A DNA stretch of 64,000 nucleotides from Hyphomicrobium_A sp036559705 (GCA_036559705.1 DATBSP010000031.1:11881-75880), one strand, 5' to 3'; counted from the stretch's first letter, positions 16,418-26,432 are shown. The notes: generated by a model from the letters alone, not told the origin. Numbers and translations are program-made.

Positions 16418-18616
16418 ATGAGGAGAACGGCCCTGCGCTCTCTCCCGGTCCACATTCTGCTCGCTGCAGCGCTGCTCCTGGCGGCGGTCGCCTTGCGCAT
16501 CGCCGACCCGGAGCCGGTCGCGCGGCTGCGCCTTGCCGTGTTCGACACCTTCCTCAATCTTGCCCCGCGCACGCTCGATCCGGCGCTACCCGTGCGCATC
16601 GTCGATATCGACGATGCCTCGCTCGCCCGCGTCGGGCAGTGGCCGTGGCCGCGTACGCGGCTCGCCGAGATCATCGATCGCCTGACGGCGGCCGGAGCGC
16701 GCACCGTCACGCTCGATCTCATTCTTGCGGAGCCGGACCGTCTCTCGCCCGGTGAATTCGCCAAGTTGTTTGCCAACCAACCGCAGCTTGCGCCACTCGT
16801 CGGCCAAGCCTCGCAGCTGCCATCCAACGACGAGCGTCTCGCCGCCGCGATCGCCGCGGCGCCGGTCACCGTCGGCCTTGCGGGGGAGTCGGCCGGCGGC
16901 AAACCGCCGCCGAAGCCGCATGCTAGCTTTGCGATCGCCGGCGACGACCCTCTGCAGTTCGTGCCGCGTTTTACGGGTGCCGTGGATAGCCTGCCGGTGC
17001 TGACCAAGGCCGCGCGTGGGCTCGGCGCCGTCAACTGGCTCCCCGAGCGCGATCAGACCGTGCGCCGCGTGCCCTTGCTGCTGTCGATCGGCGGAATGCT
17101 CTATCCATCGCTGCCGCTCGAGACGTTGCGCGTCGCCAAGAATGAAACGACGGTATTCGTGCGCTCCTCGGGAGGCAGCAGCGTGACGGCGTTCGGGCAG
17201 CGCACCGGCATCGAGCATGTGCGCGTCGGCTCGACCGTTTTGCCGACCGATGGCGACGGCGAGCTGTGGCTCCGCTTCACCCCTCCCGACGCGCGCCGCT
17301 ACATCTCCGCCTACCGCGTGCTCGATGGCAGCGCCGAGGCCAAGGAGGTTGCCGGACGCGACATCCTCGTCGGCACCAGCGCCGTCGGGCTGCTCGATCT
17401 GCGCGCCACCCCGCTCGATTCCGCCGTTCCCGGCGTCGAGGTGCATGCCCAGGCGCTCGAACAGATGTTGAGCGGCGACCACCTGAGTCGCCCGCCGTTC
17501 GCCACCGGCTTGGAGCTCGTCTACCTCGTTGCGGTCGGCGCGGCTCTCGCCTGGCTGCTCGGGCGCGTTGGCGCCAGCGGTACCGCCGCCATCGGCGCTG
17601 CCGCCATCGTCGTTATCTTCGCCGCGTCCTGGCTTGCCTACACCAACGCCGGCTACCTGCTCGACCCGGTCTACCCCTCGATCGCCGTTCTGCTCGTTTA
17701 TCTAGCGACGTCGCTCACCGGCTACATCGCCACCGAGCGCGAGCGCAGCCGCGTGCGCTCCGCCTTCGGACACTACGTCGCCGCGCCGCTGGTCGAGGAG
17801 CTGGCGCGTAACCACGACAAGCTGAAGCTCGGCGGCGAGATGCGCGAAGTGACGGTGTTGTTCGCCGACGTGCGCGGCTTCACCCACATCGCCGAGGGGC
17901 TGACGGCGGAGGCGCTCATCGCCTTCCTCAACCGGCTGTTCACGCCGCTGTCCGACATCATCCTCGCCGAGCGCGGGACCATCGACAAGTTCATGGGCGA
18001 TGCGGTTATGGCGTTCTGGAATGCTCCATTACTCGATGACGCGCATGCAGGTAACGCCTGCCGCGCAGCGCTGCGCATGCAGGAGCAAGTTGCTCGGCTG
18101 AATTCCTTGTGGGCCGCCGAGGCGGCGGCGCGCGGGGAGGCCGTCGCTCCCGTGCAACTCGGCATCGGCCTTAACACCGGCAATTGCTGTGTCGGCAACG
18201 TCGGCTCGCCGCAGCGCTTCGACTATTCGATCCTCGGTGACGTGGTGAATGTCGCCTCACGCCTCGAAGGCACGACGAAAAGCTTTGGCGTGCCGATCAT
18301 CGTCGGCGAGAAGACGGCGCTCGCCGCTCCGTCGCTCGCCTTCCTGGAGATCGCCTCGGTGAGAGTGCGCGGCAAGGAGCGGCCGGAGCGCATCTTCGCG
18401 CTCATCGGTGACGAGACGGTCGAGCAGTCGAACGATTTTGCCAAGTTGAGCGGCGCGCATGCGCGGCTTGTTGCGGCGCTCGCCACGGGCGATGCCGCTT
18501 CCGCCCAGTCCGCGCTGACCGAATGTCGGGAGCTTGGCGGGAGGCCGCTGGCACAGCTCTACGCAAACTATGAGCGTCAGCTCAGTGAACGGGCGCCCGC
18601 GACACTCGGCGCTTAG
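16418..18616 (+). CDS. CHASE2 domain adenylate/guanylate cyclase
   Basis: 732 residues. A signal anchor (residues ~10-25) is followed by a periplasmic CHASE2 sensor domain (VRIVDIDDASLARVGQWPWPR), about three membrane segments near 370-445, and a class III cyclase domain from ~475. Metal-binding aspartates lie in VTVLFADVRGFTH and KFMGDAVMAFW, and GDVVNVASRLEG carries the base-specificity and transition-state region. It should make cAMP or cGMP in response to an unknown periplasmic signal. A TTG at 16388, seven bases after AGAGG, is a credible earlier start (742 residues). Confidence 0.92.
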   Translation: MRRTALRSLPVHILLAAALLLAAVALRIADPEPVARLRLAVFDTFLNLAPRTLDPALPVRIVDIDDASLARVGQWPWPRTRLAEIIDRLTAAGARTVTLDLILAEPDRLSPGEFAKLFANQPQLAPLVGQASQLPSNDERLAAAIAAAPVTVGLAGESAGGKPPPKPHASFAIAGDDPLQFVPRFTGAVDSLPVLTKAARGLGAVNWLPERDQTVRRVPLLLSIGGMLYPSLPLETLRVAKNETTVFVRSSGGSSVTAFGQRTGIEHVRVGSTVLPTDGDGELWLRFTPPDARRYISAYRVLDGSAEAKEVAGRDILVGTSAVGLLDLRATPLDSAVPGVEVHAQALEQMLSGDHLSRPPFATGLELVYLVAVGAALAWLLGRVGASGTAAIGAAAIVVIFAASWLAYTNAGYLLDPVYPSIAVLLVYLATSLTGYIATERERSRVRSAFGHYVAAPLVEELARNHDKLKLGGEMREVTVLFADVRGFTHIAEGLTAEALIAFLNRLFTPLSDIILAERGTIDKFMGDAVMAFWNAPLLDDAHAGNACRAALRMQEQVARLNSLWAAEAAARGEAVAPVQLGIGLNTGNCCVGNVGSPQRFDYSILGDVVNVASRLEGTTKSFGVPIIVGEKTALAAPSLAFLEIASVRVRGKERPERIFALIGDETVEQSNDFAKLSGAHARLVAALATGDAASAQSALTECRELGGRPLAQLYANYERQLSERAPATLGA

Positions 18617-18743
18617 TGCCGTTGCCCGTCTCGTGGCTGTCCCCACCCCTGCGGTAATGAATTACTTGAAACTCCGGATTGACCTCGCTTTGGGTCTGCC
18701 TACATCAGCGGAGGGCATGGGGAAGGACGAGGGATAGCCGCGC

Positions 18744-19298
18744 ATGCAGATCCGCGATACCGCCGCCGGCTATGGGTTGCCGACGCGCATCGTTCATTGG
18801 GTTATGACGGTGGCGATCATCGGCATGTACTTCCTCGGCCTGTGGATGGTCGATCTCAACTACTACAGCCCCTACTACCGCTCGGCGCCCGATCTGCATC
18901 GCAGCGTAGGCATGCTGCTGCTGGCGGCGCTCGCCGTCCGCTTTGTTTGGCGCCTCTTCAATGGCAAGCCGAGCGACGAAGAGCTCTCCCCCTTCGAGCG
19001 TTACACTTCGCGGATCGTGCACTGGGGTTTCTACCCGCTGCTCTTCGCGCTGATGGTGAGCGGCTACCTCATGTCTACGGCCGATGGTCGCCCCATCGAG
19101 GTGTTTGACTGGTTCAGCGTCCCGGCACTCGTGCACGACAAGGGCATGGAGAAGACGGCCGGCGAAGTGCACGAATTCCTCGCCGACATCACTATGATCC
19201 TCGTCCTGCTGCACGCTGCGGCGGCGCTCAAGCATCACTTCCTCGACCGCAGTCGCGTGCTTAAGCGCATGTGGTCGGGCCCTACTAACGACCAATAG
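18744..19298 (+). CDS. Cytochrome b561 family protein
   Basis: 184 residues with four membrane helices. Histidines that can bind two hemes are in TRIVHW (H18), DLHRSVGM (H52), EVHEFLADI and LLHAAAALKHHF. The sequence fits CybB-type di-heme b561 proteins, which pass electrons between quinol and periplasmic acceptors. It is followed after 22 bases by a YceI gene; b561-YceI pairs are very common and suggest shared quinone or lipid-related redox work. It ends with a short cytoplasmic tail. Confidence 0.92.
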   Translation: MQIRDTAAGYGLPTRIVHWVMTVAIIGMYFLGLWMVDLNYYSPYYRSAPDLHRSVGMLLLAALAVRFVWRLFNGKPSDEELSPFERYTSRIVHWGFYPLLFALMVSGYLMSTADGRPIEVFDWFSVPALVHDKGMEKTAGEVHEFLADITMILVLLHAAAALKHHFLDRSRVLKRMWSGPTNDQ

Positions 19299-19320
19299 GC
19301 AAATCTCAGGAGATCGCCGA

Positions 19321-19893
19321 ATGAAGCTTACCCCCGTCTCGCTCGCCCTCATCGCCGCGCTTCTCTCGGCCGGTCCTGCCGGCGCCGCCGAGTACGTCAT
19401 CGATACGGCCAAGGCGCACGCCTTCATCACCTGGAAGATCAAGCATCTGGGCTTCAGCTGGCTCAACGGCCGTTTCGACACCTTCACCGGCACGTTCTCG
19501 TTCGACGCGGCGAAGCCCGATGCCTCCAAGGTCAAGGTCGAAATTGACACCAACAGCATCAACTCCAATCACGCCGAGCGCGACAAGCACCTGCGCGGCA
19601 AGGACTTCCTCGACACCGCCAATTTCCCGACCGCGACCTTTGAGAGCACCGCCGTGAAGCTGGACGGAGACAAGGCGACGATCACCGGCAACCTGACCCT
19701 GCACGGCGTCACGAAAGAGATCGCCATCGAAGCCAAGCGCGTCGGCGGCGGCACCGATCCATGGGGTGGCTACCGCGAAGGCTTCACCGGAACAACGAGC
19801 CTGCCGCTCAAGGATTTTGGTATCAACTACAACCTTGGTCCGACCGCGCAGAACGTGGAGCTGACTCTCGATATCGAGGGCTTCCGGCAATAG
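19321..19893 (+). CDS. YceI family periplasmic protein
   Basis: 190 residues. A cleavable signal peptide (1-22, ending AGA-AEY) precedes a single YceI lipocalin-like barrel: YVIDTAKAHAFITWKIKHLGFSW at the start, HAERDKHLRGKDFLDT in the middle and GTTSLPLKDFGINYN near the end. YceI proteins bind long polyprenyl or quinone-like chains. It shares an operon with the cytochrome b561 gene directly upstream, and a GGAG site precedes the ATG. Confidence 0.93.
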   Translation: MKLTPVSLALIAALLSAGPAGAAEYVIDTAKAHAFITWKIKHLGFSWLNGRFDTFTGTFSFDAAKPDASKVKVEIDTNSINSNHAERDKHLRGKDFLDTANFPTATFESTAVKLDGDKATITGNLTLHGVTKEIAIEAKRVGGGTDPWGGYREGFTGTTSLPLKDFGINYNLGPTAQNVELTLDIEGFRQ

Positions 19894-19997
19894 GACGTCG
19901 ACGGCAAAACGTCATTGGCCATTAACCTAGGGAAACATTCAGTAGGCGGCGTATCCCTAAAGAACCCTTTGCGGCCAAGGGATAAGTAACTCGGACC

Positions 19998-22619
19998 ATG
20001 CCATGGTCACGGCCCATGCGGGTGCCGGCAGCCCGTCGAGAGGGTCTGACCTCGGAGCGGGCCGGCGGTCGCGCATCCTTTGACCGGCGCCATTTGTCCG
20101 AGGAGCCTTCGTTGTCCGCCGCGTCTCCGCCGACATCAGAGACGGCCCGTGCCGCGACCGATAAGTATCGGGGTCGCAGCACGCCGTCGCGTCGCTTGGC
20201 GCAGACCATCCGCGAACAGGACGTTAAAGGCGAGAAGTCGATCGCACTGGCGCAGGGCGCCATCGCGCTCTTCGTACTGGCATTGCACGCCTTCGGTTTC
20301 CGTCACGACGTACTGACCTTCGACGCTTGGGTCGTCCCCGCGCTGCAGGCGCTCATGGCCAGCTCCGCCGTGCGCTGGTGGCTGGCGAGCCGCGAGCCGC
20401 TACCCGAGCATTGGCTCGATGCCTTGAGCGTCGTCGACGTCGGCATCGTACTTTCGGTCATCTGGAGCTACCAGTTCGCCTTTAATCATCCGGCTGGCGG
20501 CGTCCTCAAGGCGCCTGCCTTCGTGCTCCTACTGCTGCTCGTTGGTGTGCGGGCTCTGCGGTTCCACCCGCGGCCCGTCGTGGTCGCCGGTATCGCCGCC
20601 GTGGCCGGCTGGAGCTTGCTGATCTGCTGTGCCGTCTTTACCGACGGCGTTGCCGCGGTGACGAATGACTACCGCGCTTATCTGTCCTCGTTCCGCATCC
20701 TGCCCGGCGCTGAAGCCGAGCGGGTGGTGGCTCTCGCCGGCCTCGCCATCGTGCTCGCCATCGGCACCTACACTGCCCGCAAGATGCTGGGGCGTGCCGC
20801 TCACGCCTCGGACTACCGCGACGCGCTGGAAGCGGCACGCCAGCATCTCGCAGAATCCGTGCGTGCTCGCGAGCAGGCCGAGAGCGCCCTTAGGGCACTC
20901 GATCGTCGCGACGCCGAGCTGAGCGAGCAGAACCGGTTGTTCAACGCGGCACTGGCTAAGATGTCCCAGGGCTTGTGTATGTTCGACCAGGGCCAGAAGC
21001 TGCTCGTCTGTAACGACCGCTACATCGAAATGTACGGGCTATCGAAGTCCCTGGCTGAGCCGGGTACGCCGTTCCGCAAGATCATCGAAAGCCGCATCGC
21101 CAACGGGCTGTATGTCGGTGAGAACTCCGAAGCCTATCTTGACGAGCGCTTAGCCTCGGCACGCGAAGCCGTGCGCAACACCAGGCTGCACGAGCTGAGT
21201 GATGGCCGCATCATCGCCATCACGCACGAACCCTTGGAGGGAGGCGGATGGGTGGCGACGCACGATGACGTGACGCGCCTGCGGCGCATCGAAGCCAAGC
21301 TGTCGCACATGGCGCGCCATGATGCGCTCACCGATCTGCCGAACCGGGTGGAGCTGCGCGAGCGTATGCAGCAGGTGCTTGCCGGCGACGCGTTGGTAGG
21401 ACACTGCCTCGTCGTGCTGTTGCTCGAGATTGATCGCTTCAAGGAGGTCAACGATACGCTCGGTCCTTCGATCGGCGACGCGCTGCTGCAAGGGGTCGCG
21501 CAGCGACTGCGCCGGCGTCTGGATGGCGCCGACATGGTGGCGCGCGTCGGTGGCGACGAGTTCGTCGTTCTTCAGGTTGCCGACGAACCTGCCGCGGTCG
21601 CCGACGCCCTCATCAAACGCGTGCGTGCCGTGCTCGGCACGTCGTTCGATCTTGACGATCACACGGTACCGATCACCATCAGCGTCGGCGTTGCGATCGG
21701 CCCGGCGGACGGCAACGAGCCGGACGAGCTCCTTAAGAATGCCGATTTGGCACTTGGCCGCGCCAAGGTCGACGGGCCGGGCAACTCCCGCTTCTTCGAG
21801 CGCGAGATGGACGAGCGCGTGCGCGCCCGCCACAAGCTGGAGCACGACATGCGGCTGGCGCTGCGCGAAGGCCAGTTCGAGCTCTACTACCAGCCGCAGT
21901 TAAACCTGGAGAGCGGCGAGATCTCCGGCTTCGAGGCACTGCTGCGCTGGAACCACCCCGAGCGCGGCCTAATCCTGCCCTCCGAGTTCGTGTCGTTGGC
22001 CGAGGAGACGGGCTTCATCGTGCCGCTCGGCGAGTGGGTGCTGCGCGAGGCATGCCAGGAGGCCTCAGGCTGGCCGAAGCGCATGCGCGTTGCCGTCAAT
22101 CTGTCGGTGGCGCAGTTCCGCTCCGGGCAGGTGCGCCAGTCGGTGATTGCGGCGCTAGGTGCTTCGGCACTTTCGCCGGGGCGCCTCGAACTCGAAATTA
22201 CCGAGTCCGTGTTGATGCAGGAGGATCGGCACGTCGCCGAGGTGTTGGGCAAGCTGCAGGACATCGGCGTCGGTCTTGCGCTCGACGATTTCGGCACCGG
22301 GTTCTCCTCCCTGAGCTACCTTACGCGTATCCGCTTCGACAAGATCAAGATCGACAAGCACTTCATTCGCGAGCTACGCGACGACCCCAACAGCTCGCTC
22401 GCCGTGCTGCGTTCGGTCGTGGCGTTGGCGAGGAGCCTTGGCATCACGACGGTTGCCGAAGGCGTCGAGACCAAGGAACAGCTGCATCGTGTGCGCGCGG
22501 AAGGCTGCACCGAAGCGCAAGGCTTCTATGTCGGTCTGCCGATGCCCGCCAATCAGATCCCGGCGCTTGTCGCCGTTCGCAAGCGCAAGCCGCAGCGCGA
22601 CTCGCGCCGCGCGGGCTGA
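19998..22619 (+). CDS. Membrane GGDEF-EAL protein with PAS-like domain
   Basis: 873 residues. The first ~75 residues are basic and low in hydrophobicity, so the true start may be later. About six membrane segments (residues ~90-260) come next, then a coiled coil, a PAS domain (NAALAKMSQGLCMFDQGQKLLV) near 315, a GGDEF domain with RVGGDEF intact near 515 and an EAL domain with FEALLRWNHP near 645, DDFGTGFSSLSYL and KIDKHFI. Both catalytic signatures look complete, so it may make and degrade c-di-GMP; which activity dominates cannot be told from sequence. Confidence 0.92.
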   Translation: MPWSRPMRVPAARREGLTSERAGGRASFDRRHLSEEPSLSAASPPTSETARAATDKYRGRSTPSRRLAQTIREQDVKGEKSIALAQGAIALFVLALHAFGFRHDVLTFDAWVVPALQALMASSAVRWWLASREPLPEHWLDALSVVDVGIVLSVIWSYQFAFNHPAGGVLKAPAFVLLLLLVGVRALRFHPRPVVVAGIAAVAGWSLLICCAVFTDGVAAVTNDYRAYLSSFRILPGAEAERVVALAGLAIVLAIGTYTARKMLGRAAHASDYRDALEAARQHLAESVRAREQAESALRALDRRDAELSEQNRLFNAALAKMSQGLCMFDQGQKLLVCNDRYIEMYGLSKSLAEPGTPFRKIIESRIANGLYVGENSEAYLDERLASAREAVRNTRLHELSDGRIIAITHEPLEGGGWVATHDDVTRLRRIEAKLSHMARHDALTDLPNRVELRERMQQVLAGDALVGHCLVVLLLEIDRFKEVNDTLGPSIGDALLQGVAQRLRRRLDGADMVARVGGDEFVVLQVADEPAAVADALIKRVRAVLGTSFDLDDHTVPITISVGVAIGPADGNEPDELLKNADLALGRAKVDGPGNSRFFEREMDERVRARHKLEHDMRLALREGQFELYYQPQLNLESGEISGFEALLRWNHPERGLILPSEFVSLAEETGFIVPLGEWVLREACQEASGWPKRMRVAVNLSVAQFRSGQVRQSVIAALGASALSPGRLELEITESVLMQEDRHVAEVLGKLQDIGVGLALDDFGTGFSSLSYLTRIRFDKIKIDKHFIRELRDDPNSSLAVLRSVVALARSLGITTVAEGVETKEQLHRVRAEGCTEAQGFYVGLPMPANQIPALVAVRKRKPQRDSRRAG

Positions 22620-22629
22620 AAACACACGG

Positions 22630-22869
22630 TCAGTTGCCGCTGGGATTGAGCGGCCAGGGCCAGGCCTCTTCATGGCTGTCCTCTGCCTCTATTAACGCAT
22701 CGAAAAAGTCGAGGCCCATCGGCGGGGGTGCGTCCGGCTCGCCGACGGGTCTTTGCGGGGTGCCGTCCGGCTGCTGGGTGGGGACGGCGAGCTCCATCGT
22801 CGTTGCAGCCGTCGCAGGAGCCCCCACAATTGGCATCAACAGCAGCGCGATTAGGCCCGAGCGACTCAT
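22630..22869 (-). CDS. Small secreted hypothetical protein
   Basis: 79 residues. Starting at the ATG at 22869, eight bases after GGAG, it gives MSRSGLIALLLMPIVGAPAT, a signal peptide with likely cleavage after ATA. The mature part is Pro-rich and acidic (GEPDAPPPMGLDFFDALIEA). No family recognised. It is convergent with the GGDEF-EAL gene, with stops 10 bases apart, and divergent from the antiporter. Confidence 0.6.
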   Translation of the reverse strand: MSRSGLIALLLMPIVGAPATAATTMELAVPTQQPDGTPQRPVGEPDAPPPMGLDFFDALIEAEDSHEEAWPWPLNPSGN

Positions 22870-23062
22870 TCGACGTACTCCGAAATCCACCTCGGCTAGC
22901 TAGAGGGTGCGCCATTAACGAAGGGTCGGAAGGTTGCTCAGCACTTGATCTATCGGCCGTTGATCTAATTACCGACGGTGCGGCAAAAGCGACGCGCTCG
23001 CGCGATGCCTGGATATCGACCCGGTATCTCGGGCAAGCTCGGTCCCGGCAGGAGAATGCCGC

Positions 23063-24214
23063 ATGCACCAAGAGGCGAGCCAACTGCGCTGGGAACAGCG
23101 TATCCGCAGCGAACTGCCGCTCGTTGCCGGCGCGCTGACGCTTGGCTTGTTCCTCATCTACGGGCATGCGTGGCTCGCAGATCCGGCGCAGTTCCTCGAG
23201 CGCGGCGTGCTGTTCGCGTGGTTGCTGGCCGCCATCGCGGGCTGCATCTTCGGCGTCGTTCGTCACGCGGACGCGTTGGCCGAGCTTCTCGGCGAACCGC
23301 TTGGCACGCTCATCCTCACCATCTCCGTCATCCTCATCGAGGTGTCCCTCATTGCCGCGGTGATGCTCGAAGGCGTGACCGACCCGACGCTGGCGCGCGA
23401 CACGATGTTCGCCGTCATCATGATCATGATGAATGGCATGGTCGGCGCTTGCCTGCTCTCCGGGGGGCTCGTACACGTGCAGCAGGAGTACAACCTTGAA
23501 GGAGCGCGCGCCTATCTCGCAGTGCTCATTCCGCTCTCGGCCATTGCCCTGATCCTGCCCAACCGCACGCTTTCGACAGCACTCGAAGGCGCGTTGAATT
23601 TCTGGCAAGTGTTGCTGTTCTCGGCGGCAACCATCGTACTCTATGCGATCTTCCTGGCCCTGCAGACCATGCGGCACCGCCACTTCTTTCAAGAGCTGGG
23701 GGCCGTTGCCGAAGAGTGCGCCGAATTGCGAGAAGACGCATCGGCCGCGATCGAGCAACGGGCAAGCGTCACCACGCATGCGGTTCTGCTTCTGCTAACG
23801 ATGGTGCCGATCGTCGGCCTCGCCAAATATCTCGCGGTGATGGTCGAGCAGGGCATCCACGCGCTCGACGTCCCGGCCTCCGTCGGCGGCACGCTCATCG
23901 CTGCGCTGATACTCGCCCCGGAAAGCATCACGGCGCTCAAGGCGGCGATGGCCAACAAACTGCAGCGCTCGATCAACCTGTGTCTAGGCTCGGCGCTATC
24001 GACCGTCGCCTTGACGGTGCCGCTGGTGTTGATGATCGGCCTTGCCACTGGGCAGACTGTCACGCTGGGTCTCGAGGACGAGAACCTGCTTTTGCTGGTG
24101 TTGACGCTGATGGTGAGCATGCTCACCTTCAGTGGCGCCCGCACCAACGTCCTACACGGGGCAGTGCACCTACTGCTGTTCTTCACCTACCTCGTGCTTA
24201 TCTTCAACCCATGA
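23063..24214 (+). CDS. chaA: Calcium/proton antiporter, ChaA type
   Basis: 383 residues with about eleven hydrophobic segments in two inverted halves. The first repeat has GTLILTISVILIEVSLIAA, the second LIAALILAPESITALKAA, the alpha-repeats that form the cation site in CaCA exchangers; both carry the key acidic residue. A short acidic cytoplasmic loop lies between them near 215-235. ChaA moves Ca2+ or Na+ out in exchange for protons. AGGAG lies eight bases before the ATG. A second, distinct Ca2+/H+ exchanger (Cax type) is encoded at 49437-50501. Confidence 0.9.
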   Translation: MHQEASQLRWEQRIRSELPLVAGALTLGLFLIYGHAWLADPAQFLERGVLFAWLLAAIAGCIFGVVRHADALAELLGEPLGTLILTISVILIEVSLIAAVMLEGVTDPTLARDTMFAVIMIMMNGMVGACLLSGGLVHVQQEYNLEGARAYLAVLIPLSAIALILPNRTLSTALEGALNFWQVLLFSAATIVLYAIFLALQTMRHRHFFQELGAVAEECAELREDASAAIEQRASVTTHAVLLLLTMVPIVGLAKYLAVMVEQGIHALDVPASVGGTLIAALILAPESITALKAAMANKLQRSINLCLGSALSTVALTVPLVLMIGLATGQTVTLGLEDENLLLLVLTLMVSMLTFSGARTNVLHGAVHLLLFFTYLVLIFNP

Positions 24215-24297
24215 CGCTGCGCGTGCAAAATGCACGGCCGCGGCCGAAGGCCGTATTTAACCGCCCCGGCTAGTCTGCGTGCGCCGACAGAGAGGCG

Positions 24298-25035
24298 ATG
24301 ATGGACGAAGCGACCCAACGAACGCCCGCCGCCGCAGCCGATGCAACGGCGCTGGAGATCTTCCAGAACCAGTGGGAGGTCTATCGCAAGTTCCTGAAGT
24401 ACGACTATTTGCAAAACGCCGAGGCGTGCGCCGCCCTGCACCGTTTTCTCACGGGGGAAGTATCGCGCCCCTACCGCTTTCTCGATCTTGCCTGCGGGGA
24501 CGCCAGCGGCATTGTGACGGCCCTTAAGGCAACGCCGATCGAGCTCTATCGCGGCGTCGATCTTTCGGCACCGGCGCTGGCGCTAGCGCACGACAACCTG
24601 GCCGCGCTGCCCTGCGCGGTGCAGCTCGATGAAGCCGATTTCAGCACCGTTATGCGTGGTCTGCAGACTGCGGAGGACATTGTCTGGATCAGCCTGTCGC
24701 TGCACCACCTCGACACCGACGCCAAGCTTGCGTTCATGCGCGAGGCTCGCTCCGGGATCGATCCCAAGGGGGCTTTTCTTGTCTACGAGCCGACACGCCG
24801 CGATGGCGAAGAGCGTCCAGCGTACCTCGACCGGCTCGAGGACATCGGACGGCGACAATGGACCGAGCTGACTGCGACCGAGTTCGCCGAGGGCATAAAG
24901 CACGTTCGTACGTGCGATCTGCCCGAGACGGTGTCCGGGTGGCAGCGCCTCGGGCATGAGGCCGGCTTTTCTTCGTCGCGCGAGCTGTACAAGTCGCCGA
25001 CCGATCTGTTCCGGCTATTCCTCTATCGGCCTTGA
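24298..25035 (+). CDS. Class I SAM-dependent methyltransferase
   Basis: 245 residues. The SAM site is RFLDLACGDASGIV (motif I, near 62), with YRGVDLS as the acidic second strand and IVWISLSLHHLD as motif III. The N-terminal part (FQNQWEVYRKFLKYDYL) is shared with uncharacterised methyltransferases of environmental bacteria. Small-molecule substrate likely, identity unknown. The ATG follows AGAGGCG. It precedes the cold-shock gene by about 200 bases and is probably separate. Confidence 0.83.
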   Translation: MMDEATQRTPAAAADATALEIFQNQWEVYRKFLKYDYLQNAEACAALHRFLTGEVSRPYRFLDLACGDASGIVTALKATPIELYRGVDLSAPALALAHDNLAALPCAVQLDEADFSTVMRGLQTAEDIVWISLSLHHLDTDAKLAFMREARSGIDPKGAFLVYEPTRRDGEERPAYLDRLEDIGRRQWTELTATEFAEGIKHVRTCDLPETVSGWQRLGHEAGFSSSRELYKSPTDLFRLFLYRP

Positions 25036-25231
25036 GCCGCCTTGCTTTTTGCACTGACACGCGCCATATAGCCAGAGCCGGTGCGATCCGAGGTGGACCG
25101 CGCCCTCACGTTTTGGATTGAGATTAAGCGCGCCACCGGCCGTTTGCCTTACCCAAATCACTGAGACTCCGCGCGTTGGCGAGCCGCGCGGCGATTGGCT
25201 TTAAAAGCGCGCCGGTTGGAAAAATACACTT

Positions 25232-25447
25232 ATGGATCGTATCACTGGCACCGTGAAGTTCTTCAACTTCTCCAAGGGCTTTGGCTTCGTGCAGCCGGCC
25301 GATGGCTCGAAGGATGTGTTCCTTCACGTGAGCGCGCTCGAGCGCGCTGGCATCAACGGCCTCAACGAGGGCGACAAGATCACCTTCGTGGTTGAGGACG
25401 ATCGCCGTGGCCGCGGCAAGCAGGCCGCCCAGATCGAGCTGGCCTAA
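25232..25447 (+). CDS. Cold-shock protein, CspA family
   Basis: 71 residues, a single cold-shock domain. RNP1 is KGFGFVQP and RNP2 is VFLHVSAL, with aromatic residues in the expected nucleic-acid-binding places; ITGTVKFFNFSKGFGF is the canonical start. These proteins melt RNA hairpins and act as RNA chaperones. The start has only a weak GGAAA ribosome site. A roughly 195-base non-coding leader precedes the gene, and a strong intrinsic terminator follows at 25473. Confidence 0.95.
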   Translation: MDRITGTVKFFNFSKGFGFVQPADGSKDVFLHVSALERAGINGLNEGDKITFVVEDDRRGRGKQAAQIELA

Positions 25448-25472
25448 CGTCCCCCCGACGTTTGACACTACC

Positions 25473-25508
25473 GAATGCCGCCGGTCTCCCGGCGGCATTC
25501 TTGTTTAT
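25473..25508 (+). terminator. Intrinsic terminator after the cold-shock gene
   Basis: A perfect 12-bp stem (GAATGCCGCCGG / CCGGCGGCATTC) with the loop TCTC, followed by TTGTTTAT. It lies 25 bases after the cold-shock stop. The convergent methyltransferase gene ends at 25518, so the hairpin may also help on the other strand, although that side lacks a clear T-run. Confidence 0.85.
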
Positions 25509-25517
25509 ACGACCTGT

Positions 25518-26321
25518 TCACGCGACAGGCCGGCGCGCGATGATGGCAACGCTCTCGACAATTTCCGGAAATGCTCCATCGGGCGCGATGGCAAGCATGC
25601 GCGCTCGCACCTGCGCCTCGTAGTCGGCGCGGCCATTCTCGCCGAGCGCCGCTGGGGAATTAGCCGAGAATGACAGGGCTCGCGCGACGACCTCTTCGAT
25701 GCGGGCAGTGCGCGCCTCGAATACCGAGATCCGTTCGACGCTGCTGAAGGCGCTGCGCAGGAGCACGCTTGTGTGCTCCTCCCACGCCTCGCTCTTGCGC
25801 CAGCGATAGAAGTCATCGAAGCGGCCGTGCGAAGTGCGCAGCTCCTCGAATTGCTCGTGCCACCGCGTCGTCGCTGATGGGTGGAGCTCAGTGTTGACGA
25901 GGGCGACCGCCCCGCCCGGTGCGATCAATTCATCGAGGCGCGTCAGCGTTGCCTCGCGATCCATCCAGTGAAACGCGCGGGCGATGGTAACGAGGCTCAA
26001 CGGCGCCAGGCCGGCATCGAGATCGAACGAGGAGCCGACGCGCCATTCGATGTCGAGCCCGGCGACTTTCGCCGCCTGCGCTGCCGCAGCGATCATCGCC
26101 GGATCGGCGTCCATACCGATTGTCGTTCCGCAGTAGCGCGATAACGGCAGTGTCAGCGAACCCGGCCCGCAACCGAGATCGAGCACGCGCGAACTCGCGC
26201 CGAGCTCCGTGTCGCGGGCGAGCCAGGCGATCAGCCGCTCGGCATAGGCCGGCCGCCCGTTGATGTAGTGGGGGATCGCCGAGGTGAAGCGGTTGGGATC
26301 GTAGGGTGCGATCAGTGCCAT
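25518..26321 (-). CDS. Class I SAM-dependent methyltransferase
   Basis: 267 residues. Motif I is RVLDLGCGPGSLTLPL near residue 45, followed by TIGMDADPAM and ARAFHWMDREATL, which puts it with the UbiE/trans-aconitate-methyltransferase-like group that has the AFHWM block. The N-terminal IPHYINGRPAYAERL is typical of this subgroup. Substrate unknown. It converges on the cold-shock gene. No operon partner is evident; the next minus-strand gene is 112 bases upstream. Confidence 0.85.
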   Translation of the reverse strand: MALIAPYDPNRFTSAIPHYINGRPAYAERLIAWLARDTELGASSRVLDLGCGPGSLTLPLSRYCGTTIGMDADPAMIAAAAQAAKVAGLDIEWRVGSSFDLDAGLAPLSLVTIARAFHWMDREATLTRLDELIAPGGAVALVNTELHPSATTRWHEQFEELRTSHGRFDDFYRWRKSEAWEEHTSVLLRSAFSSVERISVFEARTARIEEVVARALSFSANSPAALGENGRADYEAQVRARMLAIAPDGAFPEIVESVAIIARRPVA

Positions 26322-26432
26322 GCGGAGGTGCCATCGATAACGACGCTGTGTCGTTAGCTAGGACGTGGCACGGTGCAGGACAATGGCCGCAAGACCGCGT
26401 TTTGGCGGTCGACGAGCCGACCCGGTCGCGGG

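Noticed and set aside
22670..23779. 369-codon ORF on the minus strand
   Set aside because: Antisense to the ChaA-type antiporter; no motif and shadow-like composition.
25036..25231. Possible cold-shock thermosensor leader
   Set aside because: The ~195-base leader length is suggestive, but I could not identify a conserved cold box or convincing alternative folds by eye.
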